The notes under the pieces are model-generated. The model was not told the origin of the DNA. It was given only the letters and a program-made list of their open reading frames with translations, and did not search any database. Positions 13,716 to 22,075 of a stretch of DNA of 38,443 nt are shown here, one piece after another (position 1 is the first letter of the stretch; every line of letters starts with the position of its first letter). A program made the position numbers and the translations under genes. Source of the DNA: a virus. Location: positions 1 through 38,443 of the IMG/VR virus record IMGVR_UViG_3300047560_000826; one strand, 5' to 3'.

Positions 13716-15062
13716 ATGTCAAAAGAAATCATCGAAAAGCTGGACGCTATTGAAGTCAAGCAAGTCGAAGCAATCCAAGCTGTTGAAGCAAAAATCCCTG
13801 CTGCCATTGATGCTGTTAAAGCAGAAATGTCGGAAATGGTTGCTGCTTTGGAAGCTAAAGTTGCCGCTATCCCTGCTCCATCCATCATCAAGCCTGTCGC
13901 TAAGACTGTTCGCCAAGATGTTAACCGTAGCGTTCGTGAGCAATTGTCTGCCTTCTACAAAGGTGGCCGCAATGTCGAAAAAGAATTGCAAGTGTTTGCT
14001 GATGAATCACAACACGCTGCATACTTGGCCGAGGCCTCTGCCTTGACTGGCGGCGGTGATGGCAAAGGTGGTCGTACTGCGTATGACCCTGTGTTCGTCG
14101 CTCTGCGTTTGAACAACCCATTGCGCGGCATCACTCGCACTGTGGCTACTGATGGCTCTAGCTATCAATTCCGCGTGAAGACCGGCAACGCTGGTGCTGC
14201 ATGGGGCTACGGCATCCAGAACAACGGTTCGGCAACAACTGAAAACACTTCAATCTGGCAACTCGTTTTGCAAGATTTGAACGTGCAGTTCCCAATCCGT
14301 ACTGCTGCTTTGGACGACATCGACGGCTTGGAAGCCAACGTGGTTGACGATATGTTGGCTGAATTCGCTCAAGCCGAAGCTCTGTCAATGATCCAAAACA
14401 ACGACCAAGGTTTGACCAGCTTGCCTTATGGCGGCTCTAACGGTCTGCGCGGCTTGAACCAGTACGCTGGCTCTAACGCAACCTACACTGGCGGTCAAAC
14501 AACTACTGCGGCCTTCGGTTCTAGCGGTACTGGCTCTACCAGCGGTTTGCACAGCTTGGCTACTTACGACCAGTTGACTTCAAACACCAACAGCGTGACA
14601 ACCAACAGCGTGACTTACAAAGACGTTATCAACTTCTTGTATGCTTTGCCACAACAATACTGGACACCAGAAGCAAAGATCATGGTGAACCCATTTATGT
14701 TGGCCGCAATCCGTGGTTTGACAGACAGCAACGGCACTCCTGTGTTCGAGCGTATGTCTCCATTGGAAGCAACTCCCGGTATCGTGGGTCGCTTGGCTGG
14801 TTTCGATGTGGTGGTCAACAAGTACCTCGACACTCCAAACCAAACCACAACCGGCTCTGCTGGCACAACTAACCTGTTCCCAATGTACTTTGCGGACTGG
14901 TCACGTTTCCACACTACCGTTGATCGCTTGAACATGGTGATGCGTCGTTACGACCAAACATTGCCCGGTTACATCACGTTCTTCGGTGAAAAGCGTCTGG
15001 CTACATCGGTTCGCGACCCCTTCGCTGGCGTCCGTTACCGTTCAACCGGCACTGCAACCTGA
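13716..15062 (+). CDS. Major capsid protein 1 (HK97 fold, with delta domain)
   Basis: A 448-residue HK97-fold capsid protein. Residues 1-104 form a charged coiled-coil delta domain (repeating Val/Ala/Glu/Lys heptads), which serves as internal scaffold and is removed by the protease. The mature part starts near EASALTG (106-112) and includes WQLVLQDLNVQFPIR, the long spine helix region DDMLAEFAQAEAL and the C-terminal VRDPFAGVRY. AAGG precedes the ATG. A strong terminator follows directly, then a paralogue without a delta domain. Confidence 0.93.
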   Translation: MSKEIIEKLDAIEVKQVEAIQAVEAKIPAAIDAVKAEMSEMVAALEAKVAAIPAPSIIKPVAKTVRQDVNRSVREQLSAFYKGGRNVEKELQVFADESQHAAYLAEASALTGGGDGKGGRTAYDPVFVALRLNNPLRGITRTVATDGSSYQFRVKTGNAGAAWGYGIQNNGSATTENTSIWQLVLQDLNVQFPIRTAALDDIDGLEANVVDDMLAEFAQAEALSMIQNNDQGLTSLPYGGSNGLRGLNQYAGSNATYTGGQTTTAAFGSSGTGSTSGLHSLATYDQLTSNTNSVTTNSVTYKDVINFLYALPQQYWTPEAKIMVNPFMLAAIRGLTDSNGTPVFERMSPLEATPGIVGRLAGFDVVVNKYLDTPNQTTTGSAGTTNLFPMYFADWSRFHTTVDRLNMVMRRYDQTLPGYITFFGEKRLATSVRDPFAGVRYRSTGTAT

Positions 15063-15073
15063 TAGTTGCCTTG

Positions 15074-15100
15074 GATGGGGAGTTCGCTCCCCATCTTTTT
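15074..15100 (+). terminator. Intrinsic terminator with UUCG loop between the two capsid genes
   Basis: A perfect 9-bp stem (GATGGGGAG 15074-15082 with CTCCCCATC 15087-15095), a TTCG tetraloop, then TTTTT (15096-15100). It lies between capsid gene 1 (stop 15062) and capsid gene 2 (start 15120), and all further head and tail genes lie downstream. It would lower downstream expression relative to capsid protein 1, as partial terminators after major capsid genes do in other phages. Confidence 0.9.
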
Positions 15101-15119
15101 AACTCTCATTGGAATAAAC

Positions 15120-16142
15120 ATGACCATTACCGAAAAAATCCTGAACGGCATTAAGCAAGCGATTACCGAAGGTGGCTCCGTCACCATTGACCTGAAAGAA
15201 GCCTCGGCATTGACTGGCTCTGGTTCGGGTGTTGGTGGTAATGTTGTCTTTGATGATGCTTTTGCCGCCTTGCGTCAAGCAAACCCTTTGCGTCAAGGTT
15301 CTCGTCAAGTGCCTGTAATCGGCTCTGATTTCCAGCTCGTTGCCAAGACTGGTAATGCTGCTGATGCAACAAACCCTTGGGGTTACGAATTTACTCCCAA
15401 CTCAGGCTCTCCTGACGTTGATACAACGATTTGGCAATTGCCAGTTCGTGTGCTGGTTGCACAACTTCCAGTTCGCTCTGCTGTTCTTTCTGACGTAAAC
15501 GCTTTGGATTCCGCAATCGTGGAAGACTTGGCCTTGGAATTCGCTCAGTTGGAAGGTCAATCTATGGTCATTAACAATGACCAGTCTGGCACAACAACCA
15601 CTTCCACAGGTGGCGAATTGGGTCTGCGCGGTTTGGATAGCTATCCATCTGGTTCTGTCAGCTCATACGGCACAAGCGGCACTGCGATGACTGATGGTTT
15701 GCATGAAATTGCAACAGTTCCTTTGAATGGTAGTCCCGTCACTTATGACAGCATTGCTACTATGGCACAAACATTACCAGCTCAATACTGGTCTTTGCCA
15801 TCAACTGCTTGGCACATGACTCCTGCAATGATTGCAACTTTGCGTCAATTGAAAGATGACCAAGGCTTGCCTTTATTCTTGGAAATTGGCGATGCTGATG
15901 GCGCTGCTGTTGGTCGCGTTTTTGGCTTCCCTGTCATTCCAAACCCATATTTGTCTGGTGATTTCCCCATCTACTTGGCAAACTGGAATCGCTTTTTGAC
16001 AATCGGTGATACTGAGCAAATGAATGTTCAAATGTACGAGCAAACACAGCCCGGCTTCATCACCCTGTACGCTGAAAAACGTATGGTATCGTCAGTGCGT
16101 GACCCGTTCGCTGGTGTTCGCATGACAATTGATGGTCTGTAA
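15120..16142 (+). CDS. Second capsid protein (HK97 fold, no delta domain)
   Basis: A 340-residue paralogue of capsid protein 1. From EASALTG (27-33) the two align end to end: ANPLRQ / NNPLRG, VKTGNAG / AKTGNAA, WQLPVRVLVAQLPVR / WQLVLQDLNVQFPIR, EFAQ, GLRGL, ALPQQYW / TLPAQYW, and VRDPFAGVR near both C-termini. It lacks the 105-residue scaffold domain. It could be a minor capsid or vertex protein, or a spare recent duplicate; assembly would need the scaffold of protein 1. ATG 15120 is chosen because upstream codons form the terminator hairpin. Confidence 0.9.
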   Translation: MTITEKILNGIKQAITEGGSVTIDLKEASALTGSGSGVGGNVVFDDAFAALRQANPLRQGSRQVPVIGSDFQLVAKTGNAADATNPWGYEFTPNSGSPDVDTTIWQLPVRVLVAQLPVRSAVLSDVNALDSAIVEDLALEFAQLEGQSMVINNDQSGTTTTSTGGELGLRGLDSYPSGSVSSYGTSGTAMTDGLHEIATVPLNGSPVTYDSIATMAQTLPAQYWSLPSTAWHMTPAMIATLRQLKDDQGLPLFLEIGDADGAAVGRVFGFPVIPNPYLSGDFPIYLANWNRFLTIGDTEQMNVQMYEQTQPGFITLYAEKRMVSSVRDPFAGVRMTIDGL

Positions 16143-16155
16143 GTAAGGATAAAAA

Positions 16156-16827
16156 ATGTCCGTTGATTCTCAACTCGGTTATTTGAATTACGGTGCGCCC
16201 ACGCGCAATCCGTTCAACTACGCAAAGACGGAGCAAATCAATCGTGACATTGCGACCGCTTGGTTGACTCTGGATGAAATCACCAATCAATTGAACTTGT
16301 TTGGTGATGAAAGTCAGGATGTGTATTTGTCAAGCCTTGAGCTGGCTGTGCGCATGGCTATCGAGGATTTCCTTGGTATGTCCATCTTCCCAACGTCATA
16401 TCGCGTCTGGTACAACGCATCCAGTCTGTACGGTACGCCTTTGACATTGGATCTGCCTGCGGTGAGCCAGAACTTCAATCCAGCATTGCCCGGCGTGTCG
16501 GTTAATGCTGTGAAGTATTGGAATGACAACAACCCTCCAGAGCTGATTACAGTTTCTCCAACAGAGTATTACTACGATCCATCTGGCAACAAAATCGTTA
16601 TTGCAAATTTGCCGACGAATTTGAATAGCTCGATGACTTCGCCTGTGTATTGCGAGTACACAACAGCAGCAAACCCCTTGGCGGCATATCCCGTAATTAA
16701 GCAGGCTGGTTTGCTGTTGTTGACTCACCTCTACAACAACCGTAGTGATACCTCTGGCCCAATCCAGCACAACATCCCTTGGGGTGTTCAAGTGCTTCTG
16801 CGTCAATACAAACCTTTGGTGATGTAA
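16156..16827 (+). CDS. Head-tail connector (gp6-like adaptor)
   Basis: A 223-residue protein: residues 38-75 (TLDEITNQLNLF, then SLELAVRMAIEDFLGM) match the helical connector pattern of HK97 gp6/phiE125 gp8 type adaptors, followed by a beta domain with YYYDPSGNKIVIANLP and a final helix VIKQAGLLLLTHLYNNR. It forms the ring below the portal. AAGGA precedes the ATG. Confidence 0.8.
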   Translation: MSVDSQLGYLNYGAPTRNPFNYAKTEQINRDIATAWLTLDEITNQLNLFGDESQDVYLSSLELAVRMAIEDFLGMSIFPTSYRVWYNASSLYGTPLTLDLPAVSQNFNPALPGVSVNAVKYWNDNNPPELITVSPTEYYYDPSGNKIVIANLPTNLNSSMTSPVYCEYTTAANPLAAYPVIKQAGLLLLTHLYNNRSDTSGPIQHNIPWGVQVLLRQYKPLVM

Positions 16828-17171
16828 TGGCAATTGCACGTTTTGAGAACATTGCAATCAATAATCTCACTTTTTCTGAGAGTGATTTTGGTGAAGGCGC
16901 GACCATTCAGACCAAATGGTTTGATACCCGCGCCCGTGTATCTGACGTTGCCAACAGCCTAAAGATTGCTGACAAATATCGCCTGTACCAAGAGTTGACC
17001 CAATTCACTCTGAATTACACGCCAAATATCAAGCAGATTGTGGATGGGCAGGATAACTATTCGATCACTTGGCGTGGTCAAGATTGGCGTATCACAGATG
17101 TGCGTGAAGCAAATGACCGCATGACTGTGCTGCTGTTGTGCTACCGTAACGATCCATCGACCGCAGTATGA
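16827..17171 (+). CDS. Head closure / head-tail joining protein
   Basis: A 114-residue protein directly after the connector gene (TAATG overlap). Beta-rich with YSITWRGQDWRITDVREAND, the pattern of SPP1 gp16-like head closure (stopper) proteins. It seals the DNA-filled head and makes the platform for the tail. Confidence 0.7.
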   Translation: MAIARFENIAINNLTFSESDFGEGATIQTKWFDTRARVSDVANSLKIADKYRLYQELTQFTLNYTPNIKQIVDGQDNYSITWRGQDWRITDVREANDRMTVLLLCYRNDPSTAV

Positions 17172-17587
17172 CAACACAGCTCAATCCCGTTCTGTATGGC
17201 AAGGCGATCCAGTATCAACTGGCAAACATCGTCGATCCTGTGCCTGTCTATGCTTCGTTCAACCGCAATTTCGCGAGAGAGCCGAAGTTCATCACATGGC
17301 AATTGCGCAACGTCCACCAGCCTGTTTACACAGGCCAGACGCAAAGCAATAAGGGTATCGACCGCCCTGTTTTCCAAATCTCTATCTTCACGCAAAAGAT
17401 AGAAGATGGTTTCGCTATTTCCAATCAGGTACTACAATCCCTTCACGGTTATAGCGGTCAATTTGGTAGTCCGTCAGAAGGCTTTTTCATTGCGAAAGCC
17501 GATGTGGTGTGGCTATACAACAGCTATGACAACGAACAGAATTTGGCGCAGGTCTTCTTAGATTGCACCATCGACGTTCCAGCATAA
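17168..17587 (+). CDS. Tail terminator / tail completion protein (DUF3168-like)
   Basis: A 139-residue protein with the general DUF3168/gp17 pattern: an N-terminal helix, strand FITWQLRNV, then PVFQISIFTQKIEDGFAIS and a C-terminal strand VFLDCTIDVP. Such proteins cap the tail tube at the head end. ATG overlaps the previous stop (ATGA). The gp10-like protein usually found beside it lies later in this genome, at 19208. Confidence 0.6.
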   Translation: MTTQLNPVLYGKAIQYQLANIVDPVPVYASFNRNFAREPKFITWQLRNVHQPVYTGQTQSNKGIDRPVFQISIFTQKIEDGFAISNQVLQSLHGYSGQFGSPSEGFFIAKADVVWLYNSYDNEQNLAQVFLDCTIDVPA

Positions 17588-17621
17588 GACAGTCAAATCA
17601 ACTCTTTTCAAAGGAAAAATC

Positions 17622-18146
17622 ATGGCTCTTATCAATAAGGTCTTACCCGGTTACGTTGCAACCCTCTGGTGTCAAGAAGGCGATACGCCAACTCCCTTGA
17701 CTGATGCTCAATTGGCTACTTGGACTGGTCAAATCGAAGACATCATCGGTACAGCCGCAGGCGGTACTGGTACAGGCGGCATCCAAGTTCCAGTGGAAGC
17801 TGTGCCTGCATTCGGTGCTGATGACGCTGTGGCCGCTTACTCTGTGGCTGGTGCGCGTACCGGTGCAAAGATCACTACTCAAAACCAAGTGACATCTTTG
17901 GCTGTGACTGCTGCATGGAACCCTGCTGATCCAGCTCAGTTGTTGATCCGCAATGACGGTTACAACGGCACAATCGTGCGCACTTACGTTGTGGCTGTGT
18001 ATGACGGCACTGACACTGTTGCCTACGCTTTTAACGGTATGGTTGGCGGTATGTCTTGGGATATGTCTCCATCTGCCGAAGGCAAGTTCAACTTCACAAT
18101 CCACCCTGTCGGTGGCAACAGCTACGGCTGGTCAAACAACACCTAA
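17622..18146 (+). CDS. Major tail tube protein
   Basis: A 174-residue protein beginning MALINKVLPGYVATLWCQ, beta-rich with a Gly/Thr loop (AAGGTGTGG) and C-terminal GMSWDMSPSAEGKFNFTI. Position after the tail terminator and before the chaperone genes, and its size, fit the tube subunit that stacks in hexamers. AAAGGAAAAATC precedes the ATG; it has its own clear ribosome binding site as expected for a highly made protein. Confidence 0.75.
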   Translation: MALINKVLPGYVATLWCQEGDTPTPLTDAQLATWTGQIEDIIGTAAGGTGTGGIQVPVEAVPAFGADDAVAAYSVAGARTGAKITTQNQVTSLAVTAAWNPADPAQLLIRNDGYNGTIVRTYVVAVYDGTDTVAYAFNGMVGGMSWDMSPSAEGKFNFTIHPVGGNSYGWSNNT

Positions 18147-18157
18147 TACGAGACTAC

Positions 18158-18385
18158 ATGACAGTATCAATAAAAGACAACAGCGACCTACTCAGCTTCT
18201 TAGTGACCCAAGCCGAATCCCGCAAGGATTGGTTTGGGTTCACTCAGCAACGTCTGACGGCGGTTGCATTGGCGCACGACATTGCTCGTTATCACGCCGA
18301 CAAAATGACCCCTACTCAAGCCGTGGATTACGCTATCGGCTTGAATGAGGCCATCTATCACAAGATCATCAAGACTACACGATAA
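18158..18385 (+). CDS. Small unknown protein between tail tube and chaperone
   Basis: A 75-residue helical protein (MTVSIKDNSDLLSFLVTQ at the start; RLTAVALAHDIARYHADKM). The ribosome binding site is weak. It is in the right orientation and fills the gap between tube and chaperone genes. Function unknown; an extra tail assembly factor is possible. Confidence 0.55.
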   Translation: MTVSIKDNSDLLSFLVTQAESRKDWFGFTQQRLTAVALAHDIARYHADKMTPTQAVDYAIGLNEAIYHKIIKTTR

Positions 18386-18394
18386 GGAAAAACC

Positions 18395-18865
18395 ATGAGC
18401 AGATTTGCTGCCGCATTTGGCAAAAGCTACGAGAGCGCTGTCGCGCAAATTCGTACAAAATCATTTTTCATTGGCGGTCACGAATTCAAGGTGCGAGTGC
18501 CTTTGACCGCCGAGATGACCGCGCTGCAAGAGCGCATTACAAATGTAGATCCAGACAAGGCCAAAGCCAAGTTTGATGAGATGACCAAAGGACTTCGCTC
18601 ATCGCCTCCTGCGGGTGTTGAAGTGTCCGATGATGATGTGGTCATCGAAGGAAAATCCACCAAAGAATTAGTGAATGCTGTTCTAATGATGGAAAACCGA
18701 GTGGTCGAGTACATCCGTTTGTTGGTTCCCGTCAAAGGAACTCTTGATGACATTACATACGATGAGATTGAGGCTGAGTGGCCTTTGTCTATCCAAATGG
18801 AGATCGTCGAGAAGATCAGTGATGCGATCCAGCCGGGTTACAAGGACACTCGAAAAAACTCCTAA
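18395..18865 (+). CDS. Tail assembly chaperone, short form (G-like)
   Basis: A 156-residue protein made in the normal frame, ending just after the slippery site. Residues 20-40 (FFIGGHEFKVRVPLTAEM) and the helical rest fit gpG-type chaperones that coat the tape measure before tube polymerisation. It is followed in the -1 frame by the T-like domain. Confidence 0.8.
   Translation: MSRFAAAFGKSYESAVAQIRTKSFFIGGHEFKVRVPLTAEMTALQERITNVDPDKAKAKFDEMTKGLRSSPPAGVEVSDDDVVIEGKSTKELVNAVLMMENRVVEYIRLLVPVKGTLDDITYDEIEAEWPLSIQMEIVEKISDAIQPGYKDTRKNS
18853..18859 (+). promoter_or_regulatory. -1 ribosomal frameshift site A_AAA_AAC
   Basis: In the chaperone frame the codons read CGA AAA AAC TCC TAA, giving the classic slippery heptamer A AAA AAC two codons before the stop. 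A -1 slip leads into an open frame reading LLRDSRQQARAYVWAHGG and on to the stop at 19222-19224. A possible stem, GTTGTC/GACAAC, lies some 75 bases downstream. Confidence 0.88.
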
Positions 18866-19224
18866 GGGATAGCCGTCAGCAGGCCCGAGCATATGTTTGG
18901 GCGCATGGTGGTTGTCCCGACAACATACCAGCGAATGAGATGCAAAACATTGAGATCATGCTCAGTGATGGGATTATCGGAAGCAAGGCTATCTTGCTTG
19001 CGTTGAGCGTTCTGACCACGGGGAATCTGAACTCGAAGCTCAAACAAGGATCAAATCCATTCACGATCAATCATGTTTTGCCATCTACGCATGAATACAT
19101 CATTCCACCTCTAAGCGAGGAGGAGCAGAGAGAGCAAGCAAACCGCAAGCTCATGGCATTCATGGCTGCGTCCCCCAAAGCTCCTGAGAGCTTGAGAAAG
19201 GCATTCAATGACGGAAATCTTTAA
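18859..19224 (+). CDS. Tail assembly chaperone T-like extension (by -1 frameshift)
   Basis: This open frame is in the -1 phase relative to 18395-18865 and is entered at 18859 after slippage, giving a G-T fusion of about 276 residues. The first in-frame ATG is not until 18940 and would cut off 27 coding residues, which supports fusion over independent start. The sequence SDGIIGSKAILLALSVL resembles T-domain helices of other phages. The long form binds tube and tape measure in lambda-type tails; the ratio of G to G-T is set by the slip. Confidence 0.85.
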   Translation, partial: LLRDSRQQARAYVWAHGGCPDNIPANEMQNIEIMLSDGIIGSKAILLALSVLTTGNLNSKLKQGSNPFTINHVLPSTHEYIIPPLSEEEQREQANRKLMAFMAASPKAPESLRKAFNDGNL

Positions 19225-19675
19225 GACAGAAGGTTTTGAGGAATTGGAGTCTCAGCTCTTGGAGTTGGCGGAAGGGTTCCGTGGCGACTTGGTGATGCGC
19301 AACACATTAGTGAAGGCCGTCAAGGTTGCTATGGAGCCTGTATTGTCAAGCGTCATCTCAAGAGCGCCCTATGACGAAAACAATACCGGCCCAATCCACA
19401 TGAGGGACACGGCGCGGATTGATGGACGCATCCCTACATCTGCGGATCGGAAGTCAGAGTATGTCAATCAAACCGATGCCGTGATTGGCGTTGTTTCTGT
19501 GAAAAAGAGTGCCGTTTCTTTGTCTCAGGAATTTGGCAACGCCAGAACAACTCCACAGCCTTTCTTGCGCATTTCGTTAGAAAGTAATCGCGACAATATC
19601 GTGAACACATTAAAATCCGAGCTGGCGGTCAGCATCCCTGCTTACGCCAAGAAATTAGCCAAACGGAAGATTTGA
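19208..19675 (+). CDS. HK97 gp10-like neck/tail protein
   Basis: A 155-residue protein: N-terminal FEELESQLLELAEGF helix, RAPYDENNTGPIHMRDTAR loop, a beta segment, then QEFGNARTTPQPFLRISLES, the hallmark of the HK97 gp10 family. Such proteins join head completion and tail. Here it is placed after the tail chaperones, later than in HK97, where it stands beside the connector genes. It overlaps the T extension by 17 bases. Confidence 0.75.
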   Translation: MTEIFKTEGFEELESQLLELAEGFRGDLVMRNTLVKAVKVAMEPVLSSVISRAPYDENNTGPIHMRDTARIDGRIPTSADRKSEYVNQTDAVIGVVSVKKSAVSLSQEFGNARTTPQPFLRISLESNRDNIVNTLKSELAVSIPAYAKKLAKRKI

Positions 19676-19676
19676 C

Positions 19677-22073
19677 ATGGCATCACAAAACATTGCTCGA
19701 CTTGGTATTGTTCTCGGATTGGATTCTGGTGAGCTTGTCACCAAAATCACTGAGGCTCAACAAAAGTTTGGTCAATTTAAGGCTCAGATCAAGCGTGATA
19801 GTGAAGATGCCGCCAAGGAAATCGTGCGCCTTGAAGCGGCCACACGAAATTACGGAAAGACGCTTACAGAGGTCGAAAAGATCGAGGAGCAGATCCGTCT
19901 TGGCAAATATAAGCACCAGCCAGATCTCATCGTCAACAATCTATTGAAGCAGGCTGCGGCCTATGACAAGGTTGCCGCCGCAGCGAAGTTGGCTCAAGAG
20001 GCTCAGATGGGTCCAAAAGGCGGATTGACTGCTCAACAGTCTGCCGCGCTTGGCTATCAGACGACTGACATTGTGACCAGCTTGGCTGGCGGTCAAAACC
20101 CATTGATGGTATTGCTGCAACAAGGTGGTCAACTGAAAGATCAGTTTGGTGGCTTCAAGCCAATGTTTGCTGGTATTGCCGAGGCTTTGACGCCTGTTCG
20201 ATTGGCTGTTGGCGGCATTGCCGGTGTCTTGGGTACTTTGGCTTATGCGTTTAGTCAAGGCGCGGAGGAAAGCAAAAAATTCCAAAATGCAATGGTCTTG
20301 ACTGGTCAATTTGCCGGAATGAGTCAAGCTCGCGTAGAGGGTCTTGCAAAGACAATTCGCGAAGACTATGGCATCTCTATCTCTCAATCCAGAGAGGTGA
20401 TGCAGCAATTGGTCGCCTCTGGTCAATTCACATATAAGTCGCTTCAATCTGTTGCCGAAGTGATCGCAAAGGTTGCCTCACTTTCTGGAGAATCTGCTGC
20501 TGATGTTGCCGATAAGTTGATTCCATCGTTTGATGGAACTGCTGCTTCTGCAAAGCGATTGAACGATCAATATCACTTTCTGACAATTGCTCAATATAAG
20601 CATATTGAGGCATTGAATATCGCCGGTAAGAGCCAAGAAGCTGCGCAATATACCGCTGACGCATTGAACAAGCAACTCAAACAGCAACAGGAATATCTTG
20701 GCTATATCGAGCGTTCTTGGAAGGCTGTAAAGAACGCCGCATCTGATTTTTGGGATTGGTTGAAATCAATCGGTCGAGAGGAAGATCCTCTTGTTGCTGC
20801 CATCAAAAACGAAGCCGCCATGATGGAGACTTTGACTCGTCAATTTGGTGATAACGCATCCAAGAGTCCTCAGTATCAAAAAGCTCTTGAGAACTATAAA
20901 AAGTTTGCCGCCGAAATGGATGCGCAAGAGGCTGCGCGTCAAAAGAAGGCCGATGAGCAAGCAAAGATTGACACTGGTATCAGTAACTATGCAGGCGCAG
21001 GTGGGGCATCAAAAGCTGCTGATTTGGTTCGCCAACGAGCTGAAATTCTTGCTGACATCAAATATCAGGAGGAGGCGAAGGGCTTGACAAAGGTTGAGCA
21101 GCTTACCCTCCAGATGAATCGCGACTTGCTCAAAGCTAAGGCGGAGCAAGACAAGGCAAACATCAATGAGAAATATGCTTTCGCTGGAGATCGCGCCAAG
21201 CTGCTGGAGGCTCAAGAGAGACAAATCAGAGCGAAGGCTCAAAAAGATATTGAAGACCTGTATCACGAATCAAGAAAAGTATTCGAGGAAAAGACTCGCG
21301 CAGAAGGCGATTCAATTTCCAAAGAGCGCGAAAAGGTCGAGCTATACAGAAAAAATGTTTTCTCAAGCAAAGAGGATTTGGATATTGCCGAGTCTCGCTT
21401 AAAAACACAGCAGCAGCTTCAAGAGTTGTATGACCGTGAAAACATGAAAGATACAGACCGCGCAAAAGCGGCTGATCGTATTCGTGCATTAGGTGATGAG
21501 CGAGAGGCGCTGATTAAACAGCAAGAAACATTGAAGCAGCTTCAAGAGGTTAACGCAGCCGTGTATAGCAGCATGACTCAAACTCTGCAAGACTTTGTGC
21601 GAACAGGAAAGCTGTCATTCAAAGATTTTGCTTCAAGCATTGTGAATGAACTCATCAACATCCAAATCCGCGCGATGGCTTTGCGCATGACGACTGGATT
21701 GGGTAGTCTTCTTGGTTTTGGCGCTGCCGCCGCAAGCGGTGGTGTCGATTACTCGTTGACAACAGGACAAAGCACTGGAGGTCTTGGTCTTCAAATGAAG
21801 GCGGCTGGCGGTCCTGTGGCTGGAAATCAGCCATATATCGTCGGAGAGAATGGTCCAGAGCTTTTTGTTCCACCCGGATCTGGAACAATCGTGCCAAACA
21901 ATATGCTTGGCTCGATGGCCCAATCAGGTCCAACAATCAATTACAACGGACCGTACATTGCCAATATGAGCGCAATTGATACGCAGTCAGCAACACAATT
22001 CTTGTCTAAGAATAAGATGGCCGTTTGGTCTGCTAATCAAAGCGCAAACCGTTCAATTCCAGCATCGAGGTAA
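19677..22073 (+). CDS. Tail tape measure protein
   Basis: A 798-residue protein that sets tail length. Long coiled-coil stretches cover 10-60, 360-430 and 470-640. A central hydrophobic part (VRLAVGGIAGVLGTLAYAF, around 180-200) may insert in the membrane. QNPLMVLLQQGGQLKDQFGG and the C-terminal FKDFASSIVNELI are typical of lambda gpH-like tape measures, and the tail end GENGPELFVPPGSGTIVPN is a common closing motif. By the usual 0.15 nm per residue rule the tail would be about 120 nm, which is an estimate. Confidence 0.92.
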   Translation: MASQNIARLGIVLGLDSGELVTKITEAQQKFGQFKAQIKRDSEDAAKEIVRLEAATRNYGKTLTEVEKIEEQIRLGKYKHQPDLIVNNLLKQAAAYDKVAAAAKLAQEAQMGPKGGLTAQQSAALGYQTTDIVTSLAGGQNPLMVLLQQGGQLKDQFGGFKPMFAGIAEALTPVRLAVGGIAGVLGTLAYAFSQGAEESKKFQNAMVLTGQFAGMSQARVEGLAKTIREDYGISISQSREVMQQLVASGQFTYKSLQSVAEVIAKVASLSGESAADVADKLIPSFDGTAASAKRLNDQYHFLTIAQYKHIEALNIAGKSQEAAQYTADALNKQLKQQQEYLGYIERSWKAVKNAASDFWDWLKSIGREEDPLVAAIKNEAAMMETLTRQFGDNASKSPQYQKALENYKKFAAEMDAQEAARQKKADEQAKIDTGISNYAGAGGASKAADLVRQRAEILADIKYQEEAKGLTKVEQLTLQMNRDLLKAKAEQDKANINEKYAFAGDRAKLLEAQERQIRAKAQKDIEDLYHESRKVFEEKTRAEGDSISKEREKVELYRKNVFSSKEDLDIAESRLKTQQQLQELYDRENMKDTDRAKAADRIRALGDEREALIKQQETLKQLQEVNAAVYSSMTQTLQDFVRTGKLSFKDFASSIVNELINIQIRAMALRMTTGLGSLLGFGAAAASGGVDYSLTTGQSTGGLGLQMKAAGGPVAGNQPYIVGENGPELFVPPGSGTIVPNNMLGSMAQSGPTINYNGPYIANMSAIDTQSATQFLSKNKMAVWSANQSANRSIPASR

Positions 22074-22075
22074 TC

